DNA from: Anaerolineae bacterium
GTDB taxonomy: Bacteria > Chloroflexota > Anaerolineae > 4572-78
Reading direction: 5' to 3'
Assembly (NCBI GenBank): GCA_027022125.1
Contig: JALVZI010000484.1
Location: forward strand, 1-7,218
Length of the DNA stretch: 7,218 nt
In this document: in pieces, positions 1 to 5,167 of the stretch
Layout of the letters: every line of letters starts with the position of its first letter
How positions within the stretch are numbered: position 1 is the first letter of the stretch
The notes under the pieces: generated by a model
Databases searched by the model: none
Told to the model about the DNA's origin: nothing
What the model saw: the letters and a program-made list of their open reading frames with translations, nothing else
Position numbers and translations under genes: made by a program

Positions 1-2
1 CC

Positions 3-86
3 GGCCAGGCCAACTACGCTGCGGCGACCGCCCTCCTCGACGCCCTGGCCCAGCTCTGTCGGGCCGAAGGGCTCCCTGCGGTGACG
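3..86 (+). CDS. fragment of a type I polyketide synthase ketoreductase domain (5' and 3' truncated)
   Basis: Read on the plus strand in the frame starting at base 3, these bases encode GQANYAAATALLDAL followed shortly by a GLPAVT-like segment. This matches the well-known C-terminal part of ketoreductase (KR) domains of modular polyketide synthases (GQANYAAANAFLDAL...RGLPATS..WG), where the Tyr and Asn belong to the NADPH-dependent KR active site. The stretch is about 76% GC, far richer than the flagellar genes that follow. After about base 86 the frame stays open but becomes antisense fliH/fliG and the expected WG motif is absent. Nothing else in the window concerns polyketides. I read it as a foreign fragment joined to the flagellar locus, probably artificially. 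The match is from memory of the motif; confidence in the family is fairly high despite the short length. Confidence 0.72.
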
Positions 87-90
87 GCTT
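78..90. other. chimeric junction between PKS-like and flagellar sequence
   Basis: Two unrelated reading frames on opposite strands meet here. The plus strand reads as PKS ketoreductase up to about base 83-86, and the minus strand reads as the FliH N-terminus from 127 down to about 80. The shared bases (around GCGGTGAC) suit both proteins, so the exact joint cannot be placed better than within about 10 bp and may involve short homology. GC content changes abruptly at the same place. It could be a metagenome misassembly, an amplification chimera or a genuine rearrangement; the first two seem more likely. Confidence 0.6.
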
Positions 91-127
91 GCGGGTCGAA
101 GCGGGCGGATTTGACAATTTTCCCCAT
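80..127 (-). CDS. fliH: FliH, flagellar export ATPase regulator (N-terminus only, cut by the junction)
   Basis: The minus strand downstream of fliG has an ATG at 127 that starts MGKIVKSARFDPQAVT. This resembles the usual FliH opening (M-x-[KR]-I-[IV]-K-S-x-x-F), the short N-terminal segment that contacts FliN at the C ring. FliH normally follows fliG and regulates the export ATPase FliI, so position supports the call. The gap to fliG is only 15 bp. Beyond about base 80 the frame runs through the antisense of the polyketide-synthase-like segment and stops at 14-16, giving a 37-codon ORF instead of the usual 200 or more codons. The true gene must continue elsewhere. The short match and clear context make the call likely but not certain. 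Confidence 0.68.
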
Positions 128-142
128 TTTATCACCGAGCCG

Positions 143-1150
143 CTACATCACAATATCGTCGCCGCCGCGAGACACCACAATTTCTTCGGCGGCTTCCAGT
201 TGGCGGATGACGTTGACGATGCGTTGCTGTGCTTCTTCCACATTCCGCAATCGCACCGGACCGCTGATTGCCAAATCTTCTTGCAGCAATTGCGCCGCGC
301 GTTTCGACATATTGCGGAAAATGAGATTGCGAACTTCTTCGCTGGCGCCTTTGAGCGCCAAAATGAGGTCTTTGCTGTCCACATCGCGCAAAATCCGTTG
401 GATGCTGCGGTCGTCCAGTGTGACGATATTTTCGAACACGAACATCTTTTGCCGCACTTCTTCTGCCACCTGCGGCTGAGATTCGTCGAGCGCGTCCATA
501 ATGACTTTTTCGGTGGAACGGTCAACCTGATGCAGAATGTTCACCAGCGCCTGCACGCCGCCCGCCGATGAGTAATCTTGCGTGAGCAGGGTGGACAGTT
601 TCGTTCTCACCCCGGATTCCACATCTTTGATGACATCGGGTGAAACTCTGTCCATCGCCGCGATGCGGCTGGCAACTTCGCCCTGCAAACTTTCTTCCAA
701 ATTGGCGATGACACTGGCAGCCATAGACGGTTTCAGGTGCGAAACGATGAGCGCGATGGTTTGCGGGTGTTCGTTTTTGATGGAATTTGCCAACTGTGCC
801 GGGTCGGCATCTTTCAAAAAATCGAAAGGTGCGCCCTGTGAACGGATGCGCACCCGTTCCAGAAATTCCTGCGCCTTTTGATTGCCCATCGCGCGCGCCA
901 GCATATCGCGGGCATATTCCGAGCCGCCGCTGGCAACCCCTTCCGACACGAAAGACATATTGTAGGTTTCTTGAATGACGTGCTCTTTCACTTTTGCCGG
1001 TACGGTTCCCATCTGCAAAATTTCATACGTCAGCATTTCAATTTCATCTTCCGTGAAATGCTTTAAAATATGCGATGCGGATTCAGTACCCAGCGTGATG
1101 AGCAGTGCCGCAGCCCGCTGTGTGCCGGTGAGTTCCAGTTCGTCTGCCAT
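143..1150 (-). CDS. fliG: FliG, flagellar motor switch protein
   Basis: FliG is the C-ring protein that binds FliF through its N-terminal domain, FliM through its middle domain, and meets the MotA stator through charged C-terminal residues. The protein has 335 residues, a normal family length. The N-terminal domain begins ELTGTQRAAALLITLG. The EHPQ motif of the middle domain is at residues 127-130 and the hinge MFVFE at 236-240. The C-terminal torque helix keeps the charged set equivalent to E. coli K264, R281, D288, D289 and R297 as K267, R284, E291, D292 and R300, with Asp-to-Glu at one site. The RILRDVDSKDLILALKG stretch is strongly family-like. The start ATG lies 4 bp after the fliF stop, with an AGAGGA ribosome site inside the end of fliF, so the two are probably translationally coupled. 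Full length, no frameshift. Confidence 0.97.
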   Translation of the reverse strand: MADELELTGTQRAAALLITLGTESASHILKHFTEDEIEMLTYEILQMGTVPAKVKEHVIQETYNMSFVSEGVASGGSEYARDMLARAMGNQKAQEFLERVRIRSQGAPFDFLKDADPAQLANSIKNEHPQTIALIVSHLKPSMAASVIANLEESLQGEVASRIAAMDRVSPDVIKDVESGVRTKLSTLLTQDYSSAGGVQALVNILHQVDRSTEKVIMDALDESQPQVAEEVRQKMFVFENIVTLDDRSIQRILRDVDSKDLILALKGASEEVRNLIFRNMSKRAAQLLQEDLAISGPVRLRNVEEAQQRIVNVIRQLEAAEEIVVSRGGDDIVM

Positions 1151-1154
1151 TGCG

Positions 1155-2807
1155 TTAATCCTCTGCTAGCCAGAATTGAATGATTTGCGCCAGAGTTTCG
1201 GGGCGGGTTTTTGCCACCAATTGCAATTGTCGCAGCATTTGCGCTTTGGCGGCGGCTTCTTTTTCGGACTCGCCGAATTGCGGCGGACCGATTTGCCCCA
1301 GCCCGTCATATCCTTCCAGATTTGCCGCGTCAATCGAATCGAGCAGGGTGGTGCGGGCGTCGGGCAGTGCGCCGCTCGCGCCTTCACCCTCCGGCAGCAC
1401 TTCAACCCGTTGCAGCGAGAGAGTGCGCTGCATACCGCGTGTCACAAAAAATACCGCTGCCAGCGCCACCAAAACAATTCCCCAACGGGCAAGCAGCAGG
1501 TAAAAATCGCGCTGTTGGGCGGCTTTCATCGCCTCTTCCTGCTGGATGAAATACTCGCGGTCAAAAGGAATGCTGTTCACCGTTAACACGTCGCCGCGTT
1601 CAGTGTCCAGCCCGGCGGCGGCGATGGTTGCCTGTTTGATGGCGCTGATGACGGTGGTATCGGTGATATTGTTGACCAGCACCGACACCGACAGTCGTTT
1701 GATTTGCCCGGTTGCCGCTTCGACCACCGATGTGGAGCGCGAAACTTCAAAATTGGTGGTGATGTCGGTGTGCTGGTAACTGCTGCCGGTGGTGCCGGTG
1801 ACGGTGGTTTGGTATGACGGAGCGGCATCGGGAATGTTGCTGGATGCGCCCGGCACGCCGCCGGTTGTGCCATCGGCGGCGCTGGATGATTCGGTGATTT
1901 TGCGCGAACTGCGCACCACACTGCCTTCATCGGCGGGAAGGTATTTTTCACTTTCGGTGTGAACCTGGTCCCAATTCATATCGGCGGCAACACGCACCAC
2001 CGCTTGGTCGGGTCCCAGCACATTTTCCAGCATTGATTTTATGCGGTATTCCAGCGTTTTTTCTACCTGCCGCTGGGTGTCAATCTGTGAACTGCTGAGC
2101 GCGACCGCGTCGGACAAGCCGGAATCGCCGTTGCCGTCTGACAGCACATTGCCGTTCATATCAATGATGGTGATGTTATCGGGTGTTAAACCTTCTACCG
2201 CACTGGAAACCAGATGGCTGATGGCTTTTACCTGCTCTTTTGAAAGTTGCTGTCCGGAATCAACATCCACCATGATGGAAGCGGTGGTCGGCTGTTGGTC
2301 TTCGCTGAACAGGGTTTCCTGCGGAATGACAATGTGCACCCGCGCCGCACGCACCACATTCAAACTGCTGATGGTGCGTGCCAGTTCCCCTTCCAGCGCG
2401 CGCTGGTAGTTAACCTGCTGGGTGAAATCGGTCATGCCCAAATTGGTGGTATCAAACAACTCGAACCCGACTGTACCTTTGCCGGGCAAGCCCTGTCCGG
2501 CTAACTCCAGCCGCACTTCGTGCACTTTTGATGACGGCACACGGATGGTTGTGCCGCCACTGTTTTCCGAAACTTGATACGGGATTTTTTGTGCTTTCAG
2601 ATATTCCACAATTGCCGCGCCGTCTTTTGAATCAACATCGGTGAACGCCGCCACATAATCGGGCGTTTGCGCCCACGCCACAAAAAAGATGATGGCGGTC
2701 AATGCAGCGGTGATGATAACCCCCAAACCCACTTTTTGGGCGGTGTTCATTTTGTTCCACGTGTTGGCAATTGCTTCCTGTTGAAAGGGAATGAGAGACT
2801 GGCTCAT
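1155..2807 (-). CDS. fliF: FliF, flagellar MS-ring protein
   Basis: FliF builds the membrane-embedded MS ring on which export gate, rod and C ring assemble. The 550 residues are typical in length. A first membrane helix lies at about residues 26-46, followed by the ring-building motifs of the periplasmic/extracellular part. These include the RVPSSKVHEVRLELAGQGLP block (about 89-108) and GFELFD...MTDFTQQVNYQRALEGELARTI (about 114-146). A low-complexity Ser/Thr/Gly stretch (about 300-345) fits the beta-collar insertion. A second membrane helix is at about 436-456. The C-terminus (LRQLQLVAKTRPETLAQIIQFWLAED) matches the FliG-binding tail. The ATG at 2807 has GGAG 5 bp upstream. It is 37 bp after fliE and 4 bp before fliG, consistent with one operon. 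No defect seen. Confidence 0.97.
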   Translation of the reverse strand: MSQSLIPFQQEAIANTWNKMNTAQKVGLGVIITAALTAIIFFVAWAQTPDYVAAFTDVDSKDGAAIVEYLKAQKIPYQVSENSGGTTIRVPSSKVHEVRLELAGQGLPGKGTVGFELFDTTNLGMTDFTQQVNYQRALEGELARTISSLNVVRAARVHIVIPQETLFSEDQQPTTASIMVDVDSGQQLSKEQVKAISHLVSSAVEGLTPDNITIIDMNGNVLSDGNGDSGLSDAVALSSSQIDTQRQVEKTLEYRIKSMLENVLGPDQAVVRVAADMNWDQVHTESEKYLPADEGSVVRSSRKITESSSAADGTTGGVPGASSNIPDAAPSYQTTVTGTTGSSYQHTDITTNFEVSRSTSVVEAATGQIKRLSVSVLVNNITDTTVISAIKQATIAAAGLDTERGDVLTVNSIPFDREYFIQQEEAMKAAQQRDFYLLLARWGIVLVALAAVFFVTRGMQRTLSLQRVEVLPEGEGASGALPDARTTLLDSIDAANLEGYDGLGQIGPPQFGESEKEAAAKAQMLRQLQLVAKTRPETLAQIIQFWLAED

Positions 2808-2844
2808 ACGCTCTCCGCCGGTTGCCTATTGAGGCAAGCCGTTA

Positions 2845-3153
2845 TCATACCTGCATCCGCATAATTTCTTGATAGGCGTCAACCAGCTTATTGCGCGTTT
2901 GCAGCGCAATTTGAAAGGCGATGTCTGCCTCTTGCATCGAAAGCATCACCTGATGCAAATCGACATCTTCTCCGGCGGCAAGTTTGGCGATGGCACTATT
3001 GGCGGCGCCTTCTTTTGCCGCCAGCCCGTTAATGGCGTTGCCCAGCATTTCGCCGAAATCTTGTGTGATTGCGCCCGCGCCGTTGGTTGTTTTCGATTTT
3101 TGCGCCTGTGTGACAGAGGTAATCGGGTTAATGGGTGTAATTCCGGTGGACAT
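2845..3153 (-). CDS. fliE: FliE, flagellar hook-basal body junction protein
   Basis: FliE is a small protein, exported by the flagellar type III apparatus, that joins the MS ring/export gate to the rod. The 102 residues are the usual length. The C-terminal part carries the conserved signature: HQVMLSMQEADIAFQIALQ (about 67-85) followed by RNKLVDAYQEIMRMQV at the very end, almost the family consensus. The first 30 residues are Thr/Asn/Gln-rich and unstructured, as expected of an exported axial protein. The ATG has an AAGGGG ribosome site 7 bp upstream. It lies 23 bp after flgC and 37 bp before fliF, the common flgB-flgC-fliE-fliF-fliG order. Confidence 0.96.
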   Translation of the reverse strand: MSTGITPINPITSVTQAQKSKTTNGAGAITQDFGEMLGNAINGLAAKEGAANSAIAKLAAGEDVDLHQVMLSMQEADIAFQIALQTRNKLVDAYQEIMRMQV

Positions 3154-3176
3154 TTGTTTCCCCTTGTGTGCGAGTG

Positions 3177-3635
3177 TTATTTGTTGCCAATTTCAATGGC
3201 TTTGAGCGCCATACTTTTCAGCGCGTTAAATACGGTTACATTCGCTTCGTATGAGCGCGACGCCGATAGCATATCGGTCATTTCGGTGACGACATTCACG
3301 TTGGGGTAGGTAACGAACCCGTCTTCGTCCGCATCGGGGTGACTAGGGTCGTACACTTTATTGCCCGGCGAATCATCGGTGACAATTTGCGAAACTTCCA
3401 CGCCTGCTCCCGGCGCTTCAATTTCCCGTTTGCGTGCCGCCACCGCCAAATGCGCGGCAAAACTCTGCGGGTTTTCTTTGGCGATGAATACCACTTGTTG
3501 CCGTTTGTATGGTCCGCCATCGGCGGTGCGGGTTGTTTCGGCATTGGCAATATTGTTCGAGATAACATCCATTCGCAGGCGTTGTGCCGTCAATGCCGAT
3601 GCCGTGGCTTTGAAACTACTGAAAATACCGCTCAT
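3177..3635 (-). CDS. flgC: FlgC, flagellar proximal rod protein
   Basis: FlgC is a proximal rod subunit exported by the flagellar type III system. The N-terminal heptad helix is typical (FKATASALTAQRLRMDVISNNIANAET, residues 8-34). So is the C-terminal block GVEVSQIVTDD...VYDPSHPDADEDGFVTYPNVNVV (79-116) with the final helix MLSASRSYEANVTVFNALKSMA (122-143). From the ATG at 3635 the protein is 152 residues, slightly long but normal. An upstream in-frame start at 3749 would add 38 residues of basic junk from the antisense of the hydrolase gene and is rejected: the family begins here and an AGGAGG lies 6 bp upstream. The start overlaps the hydrolase stop as ATGA, so the two are translationally coupled. 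The usual partner flgB is absent next to it. Confidence 0.96.
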   Translation of the reverse strand: MSGIFSSFKATASALTAQRLRMDVISNNIANAETTRTADGGPYKRQQVVFIAKENPQSFAAHLAVAARKREIEAPGAGVEVSQIVTDDSPGNKVYDPSHPDADEDGFVTYPNVNVVTEMTDMLSASRSYEANVTVFNALKSMALKAIEIGNK

Positions 3636-4855
3636 ACCATTCCTCCTGCCATTGCTTTTAACGCTTGTGCCAGCAGTGTTGCGCTGCCGTCTTTTTTGAA
3701 CAGGGCTTGCGCATCCCATGCCGGGTCGTGTCCGTTGGCGATAATCCAATAAGTGTATGCGAAATTATATGGTTCGCGGTGGAGCATATACTCATAAGCG
3801 CCCGTCACCATATTGATTTGCTGTTGGGTGGAAACCAGCGGGCTGACGTGCGTGCCCCCTTCCGTGCCGATGATGGGCAACGGGCGTCCCAGCGTTTGCC
3901 GGATAATATCGTCATATTGTTTGAAACGTAAAAATCCGTTGGGGTCGTTCAGCGGGCGGGGACCAGTATAATTGTGCATCGCCAGCCAGCCTTTATCCAG
4001 CAGGTGCAATTTGCCCGTATTTTTGAGCGTTTGCAGCGCCTGCCGCAAAAATTCGCGGTCATCCGTTTCGCCCTGCGGACTCAACGCGCCGAAGCCGGGC
4101 AATCCCCCCCCGGCGATAACTTTCTCGGCGACATCGCTCCACAATTTAACGTATTGCGCCACATTGGCGGGCTTGCCGCCCGTTTCCACCCGCAGGTTCG
4201 GTTCATTATAAATTTGGAAATAATGAACGCCCATCTCGGTGTAATGTTTCACCATAGCGGTCACATCGCCGGAAACGGGCACAACGCCGGGGGTATAAAT
4301 GCGCATCACCGGTTCGATACCGGCGGCGGCGAGTTTTTTCACCAGATAATCATTCGCCCCGATGCTTGCGCCGTCATTCAAAAAAACCACCCATTTCATC
4401 CCCATATCCACCGCTTCTTTTACATATTTATCCACCGTTTCTTTCGACTGGCTGACGGTGGGAATCCAGTGGATGCCGCGCCCATTGTCGGCGGGGGGAT
4501 GAGGGTAGTCTGCCAGCGCCATCGGCTGCGATGCCCCCGCCGGGGCGACACCCGCCGCTTTTTGCACGGCGAAAGTTGCCGGTGCGGTGTGGAGCGCCGG
4601 TAAACTGACAATCGGTGCGGCGGCGTTTGCCGCCATCATCTGCGAGCGGGTGAACGGAAATCGCATTCGCGGTGCGTTGGTCGTTGCCAAAAAACTCAAA
4701 CTGCTCCAGCGGCTGGTTGGCGGCAGCACCGGCATCGAACGCGGTTGCTGCGCTTGTGCCAGTGCGTGCGCAAAACTGTTGCCGCCGGGAGCGGTGGCGG
4801 GGTTCGGTGGTGGCGGGGTGATTTTTTGCGGTTGTCGGGTGGCGGTTACTTTCAT
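3632..4855 (-). CDS. clan GH-A-like (beta/alpha)8 glycoside hydrolase in the flagellar operon
   Basis: This protein of 407 residues is first in the operon and coupled to flgC. Residues 1 to about 115 are rich in Pro, Ala and Gln, with no hydrophobic signal peptide. Residues about 125-400 look like a full TIM barrel. Candidate strands are GRGIHWIP (125-132), KWVVFLND (154-161), EPVMRIYTP (181-189), HYFQIYNEPN (211-220), PGFGALSP (253-260), WLAMHNYTG (290-298), LPIIGTEGG (326-334) and FAYTYWIIAN (365-374). E218 in the NEP motif after strand 4 fits the acid/base and E332 at the end of strand 7 the nucleophile, the clan GH-A layout. I cannot assign the CAZy family; GH5, GH39 or a PslG-like enzyme are candidates. 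The substrate is unknown: peptidoglycan glycan, exopolysaccharide or flagellar glycan are possibilities. The ATG has GAGG 10 bp upstream. A G8 run occurs in codons 249-251. Confidence 0.85.
   Translation of the reverse strand: MKVTATRQPQKITPPPPNPATAPGGNSFAHALAQAQQPRSMPVLPPTSRWSSLSFLATTNAPRMRFPFTRSQMMAANAAAPIVSLPALHTAPATFAVQKAAGVAPAGASQPMALADYPHPPADNGRGIHWIPTVSQSKETVDKYVKEAVDMGMKWVVFLNDGASIGANDYLVKKLAAAGIEPVMRIYTPGVVPVSGDVTAMVKHYTEMGVHYFQIYNEPNLRVETGGKPANVAQYVKLWSDVAEKVIAGGGLPGFGALSPQGETDDREFLRQALQTLKNTGKLHLLDKGWLAMHNYTGPRPLNDPNGFLRFKQYDDIIRQTLGRPLPIIGTEGGTHVSPLVSTQQQINMVTGAYEYMLHREPYNFAYTYWIIANGHDPAWDAQALFKKDGSATLLAQALKAMAGGMV
3636..3647 (-). promoter_or_regulatory. flgC ribosome binding site inside the hydrolase gene
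   Basis: AGGAGG sits at 3647-3642 on the minus strand, 6 bp before the flgC ATG, and is itself translated as part of the last codons of the hydrolase (MAGGMV). Together with the ATGA stop/start overlap it fixes the flgC start and indicates coupled translation of the two genes. Confidence 0.85.
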
Positions 4856-4920
4856 TGTTCGGTTGCCTCAAATATGTGCGCAAACCAATCTGCATACCTC
4901 TAGCCGAGTGTACACTCAAA

Positions 4921-4949
4921 AATATAGCACGGGCGCGGGGTTGTGTCAG
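4921..4949 (-). promoter_or_regulatory. sigma-70/A-type promoter for the hydrolase-flgC-fliE-fliF-fliG operon
   Basis: On the minus strand CTGACA (4949-4944, 5 of 6 to TTGACA) is followed by a 17-bp spacer and TATATT (4926-4921, 5 of 6 to TATAAT). A TG one base before the -10 makes it an extended -10. The inferred start point is near 4914, giving a leader of roughly 60 bases before the hydrolase ATG. It is the mirror image of the promoter at 5087-5115. Predicted by eye. Confidence 0.72.
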
Positions 4950-4986
4950 TAAAAAAGGCGTGAAGTATGAGTAATTTTTGCGTAAA
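4947..4986 (-). promoter_or_regulatory. candidate operator: four heptamer repeats at 11-bp period (leftward promoter)
   Basis: On the minus strand heptamers begin at 4986, 4975, 4964 and 4953: TTTACGC, ATTACTC, TTCACGC and TTTACTG, each separated by 4 bp. The last overlaps the -35 element. An 11-bp head-to-tail period with 7-bp half-sites is characteristic of OmpR/PhoB-family winged-helix response regulators (for example the PhoP boxes of Bacillus and Streptomyces). The regulator here is not identified. The same array occurs in mirror image at 5050-5089, which strengthens the call. Confidence 0.55.
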
Positions 4987-4998
4987 GACCGCCGATTT
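4972..4998 (+). promoter_or_regulatory. weaker sigma-28-like promoter, rightward
   Basis: TAATTTTT-N11-GCCGATTT matches the flagellar sigma-28 consensus TAAAGTTT-N11-GCCGATAA at 12 of 16 positions with the exact spacer. It lies 31 bp upstream of a better match in the same direction. It overlaps the leftward heptamer array, so it may be a chance match or an accessory promoter. Confidence 0.35.
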
Positions 4999-5002
4999 GC
5001 TC

Positions 5003-5029
5003 TAAAGTTCCTGCCGGTATATCCGATAA
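5003..5029 (+). promoter_or_regulatory. sigma-28 (FliA/SigD)-type promoter for flbD-motA-motB-fliL
   Basis: TAAAGTTC-N11-TCCGATAA matches the sigma-28 consensus TAAAGTTT-N11-GCCGATAA at 14 of 16 positions with the canonical 11-bp spacer. Stator genes are classic sigma-28 targets, which fits the direction. Transcription would begin near 5036-5038, leaving a leader of about 130 bases before the flbD ATG at 5168. It lies in the unsymmetric centre of the control region, so only the rightward operon has it. Confidence 0.65.
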
Positions 5030-5049
5030 TCTACTGATGACACCCACTG

Positions 5050-5089
5050 TTTACGCAAACTTTATGTCCTTTTCACGCCGATTTTACTG
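5050..5089 (+). promoter_or_regulatory. candidate operator: four heptamer repeats at 11-bp period (rightward promoter)
   Basis: Heptamers begin at 5050, 5061, 5072 and 5083: TTTACGC, TTTATGT, TTCACGC and TTTACTG, with 4-bp gaps, the last overlapping the CTGACA -35 element. The arrangement and positions relative to the -10 are identical to the leftward array. In the OmpR/PhoB family, activator boxes that run into the -35 are typical of direct activation. The protein that binds is not in this window. Confidence 0.55.
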
Positions 5090-5115
5090 ACAGCCTCGGT
5101 AAGGAGTGATATAGT
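5087..5115 (+). promoter_or_regulatory. sigma-70/A-type promoter for flbD-motA-motB-fliL
   Basis: CTGACA (5087-5092) is followed by a 17-bp spacer and TATAGT (5110-5115, 5 of 6 to TATAAT), with TG at 5107-5108 forming an extended -10. The inferred start point is near 5122, leaving about 46 bases before the flbD ATG at 5168. It is the mirror counterpart of the leftward promoter: the -35 and -10 coordinates of the two are exact reflections about 5018. Confidence 0.68.
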
Positions 5116-5116
5116 G
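5101..5116 (+). promoter_or_regulatory. alternative flbD start: strong AAGGAG with GTG (probably not the main start)
   Basis: AAGGAG at 5101-5106 lies 7 bp before an in-frame GTG at 5114 that would add 18 residues to FlbD. The added residues do not resemble the family. The GTG overlaps the predicted TATAGT -10 element, so transcripts from that promoter could not carry it; only sigma-28 transcripts starting near 5037 could. Confidence 0.35.
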
Positions 5117-5167
5117 ACGATTGGAAATATGCCGCACTGCACAGGCGTATTTTCGGTTGGAGAGATT

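Larger units (their letters stand above)
4944..5092. repeat. long imperfect inverted repeat spanning the divergent control region
   Basis: Arms 4944-4964 and 5072-5092 are reverse complements at 19 of 21 positions, and inner arms 4977-4986 and 5050-5059 at 10 of 10. All pairs share one axis (position i pairs with 10036 minus i, centre 5018) with no bulge. The short segment 4972-4974/5062-5064 also pairs. The central 60 bp and the sequences outside the arms are not symmetric. The arms contain the -35 elements and the heptamer arrays, so the symmetry most likely reflects duplicated control sites rather than a hairpin terminator or a mobile element. Confidence 0.85.

Noticed and set aside
89..571. 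160-codon plus-strand frame starting near the junction
   Set aside because: It is antisense to fliG and fliH; its His/Phe-rich composition is typical of a shadow frame.
3177..3749. 190-residue version of FlgC starting at 3749
   Set aside because: The extra 38 residues are basic and unlike any FlgC. The family start at 3635 has AGGAGG at ideal spacing and an ATGA overlap.
3974..4603. 209-codon plus-strand open frame opposite the glycoside hydrolase
   Set aside because: The translation is His/Phe/Gly-rich with no recognisable domain, and it is the antisense shadow of a gene with catalytic motifs on the other strand.
4428..4919. 163-codon minus-strand frame overlapping the hydrolase N-terminus
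   Set aside because: It is the out-of-frame reading of the Pro/Ala-rich leader, rich in Arg and Pro. Its start lies about five bases upstream of the inferred transcription start, and it has no family features.
5057..5064. Perfect sigma-28 -35 element (TAAAGTTT) on the minus strand
   Set aside because: At the required 11-bp spacing the next bases are GGGTGTCA, which do not match GCCGATAA.
4944..5092. MITE or transposon terminal inverted repeats
   Set aside because: No flanking target duplication was seen, the arms coincide with -35 and operator elements, and the inner matches share the same axis without bulges, which fits control sites better.
4944..5092. Rho-independent terminator between the operons
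   Set aside because: The loop would be over 100 bases, there is no GC stem followed by a T-run, and both neighbouring operons point away from the region.
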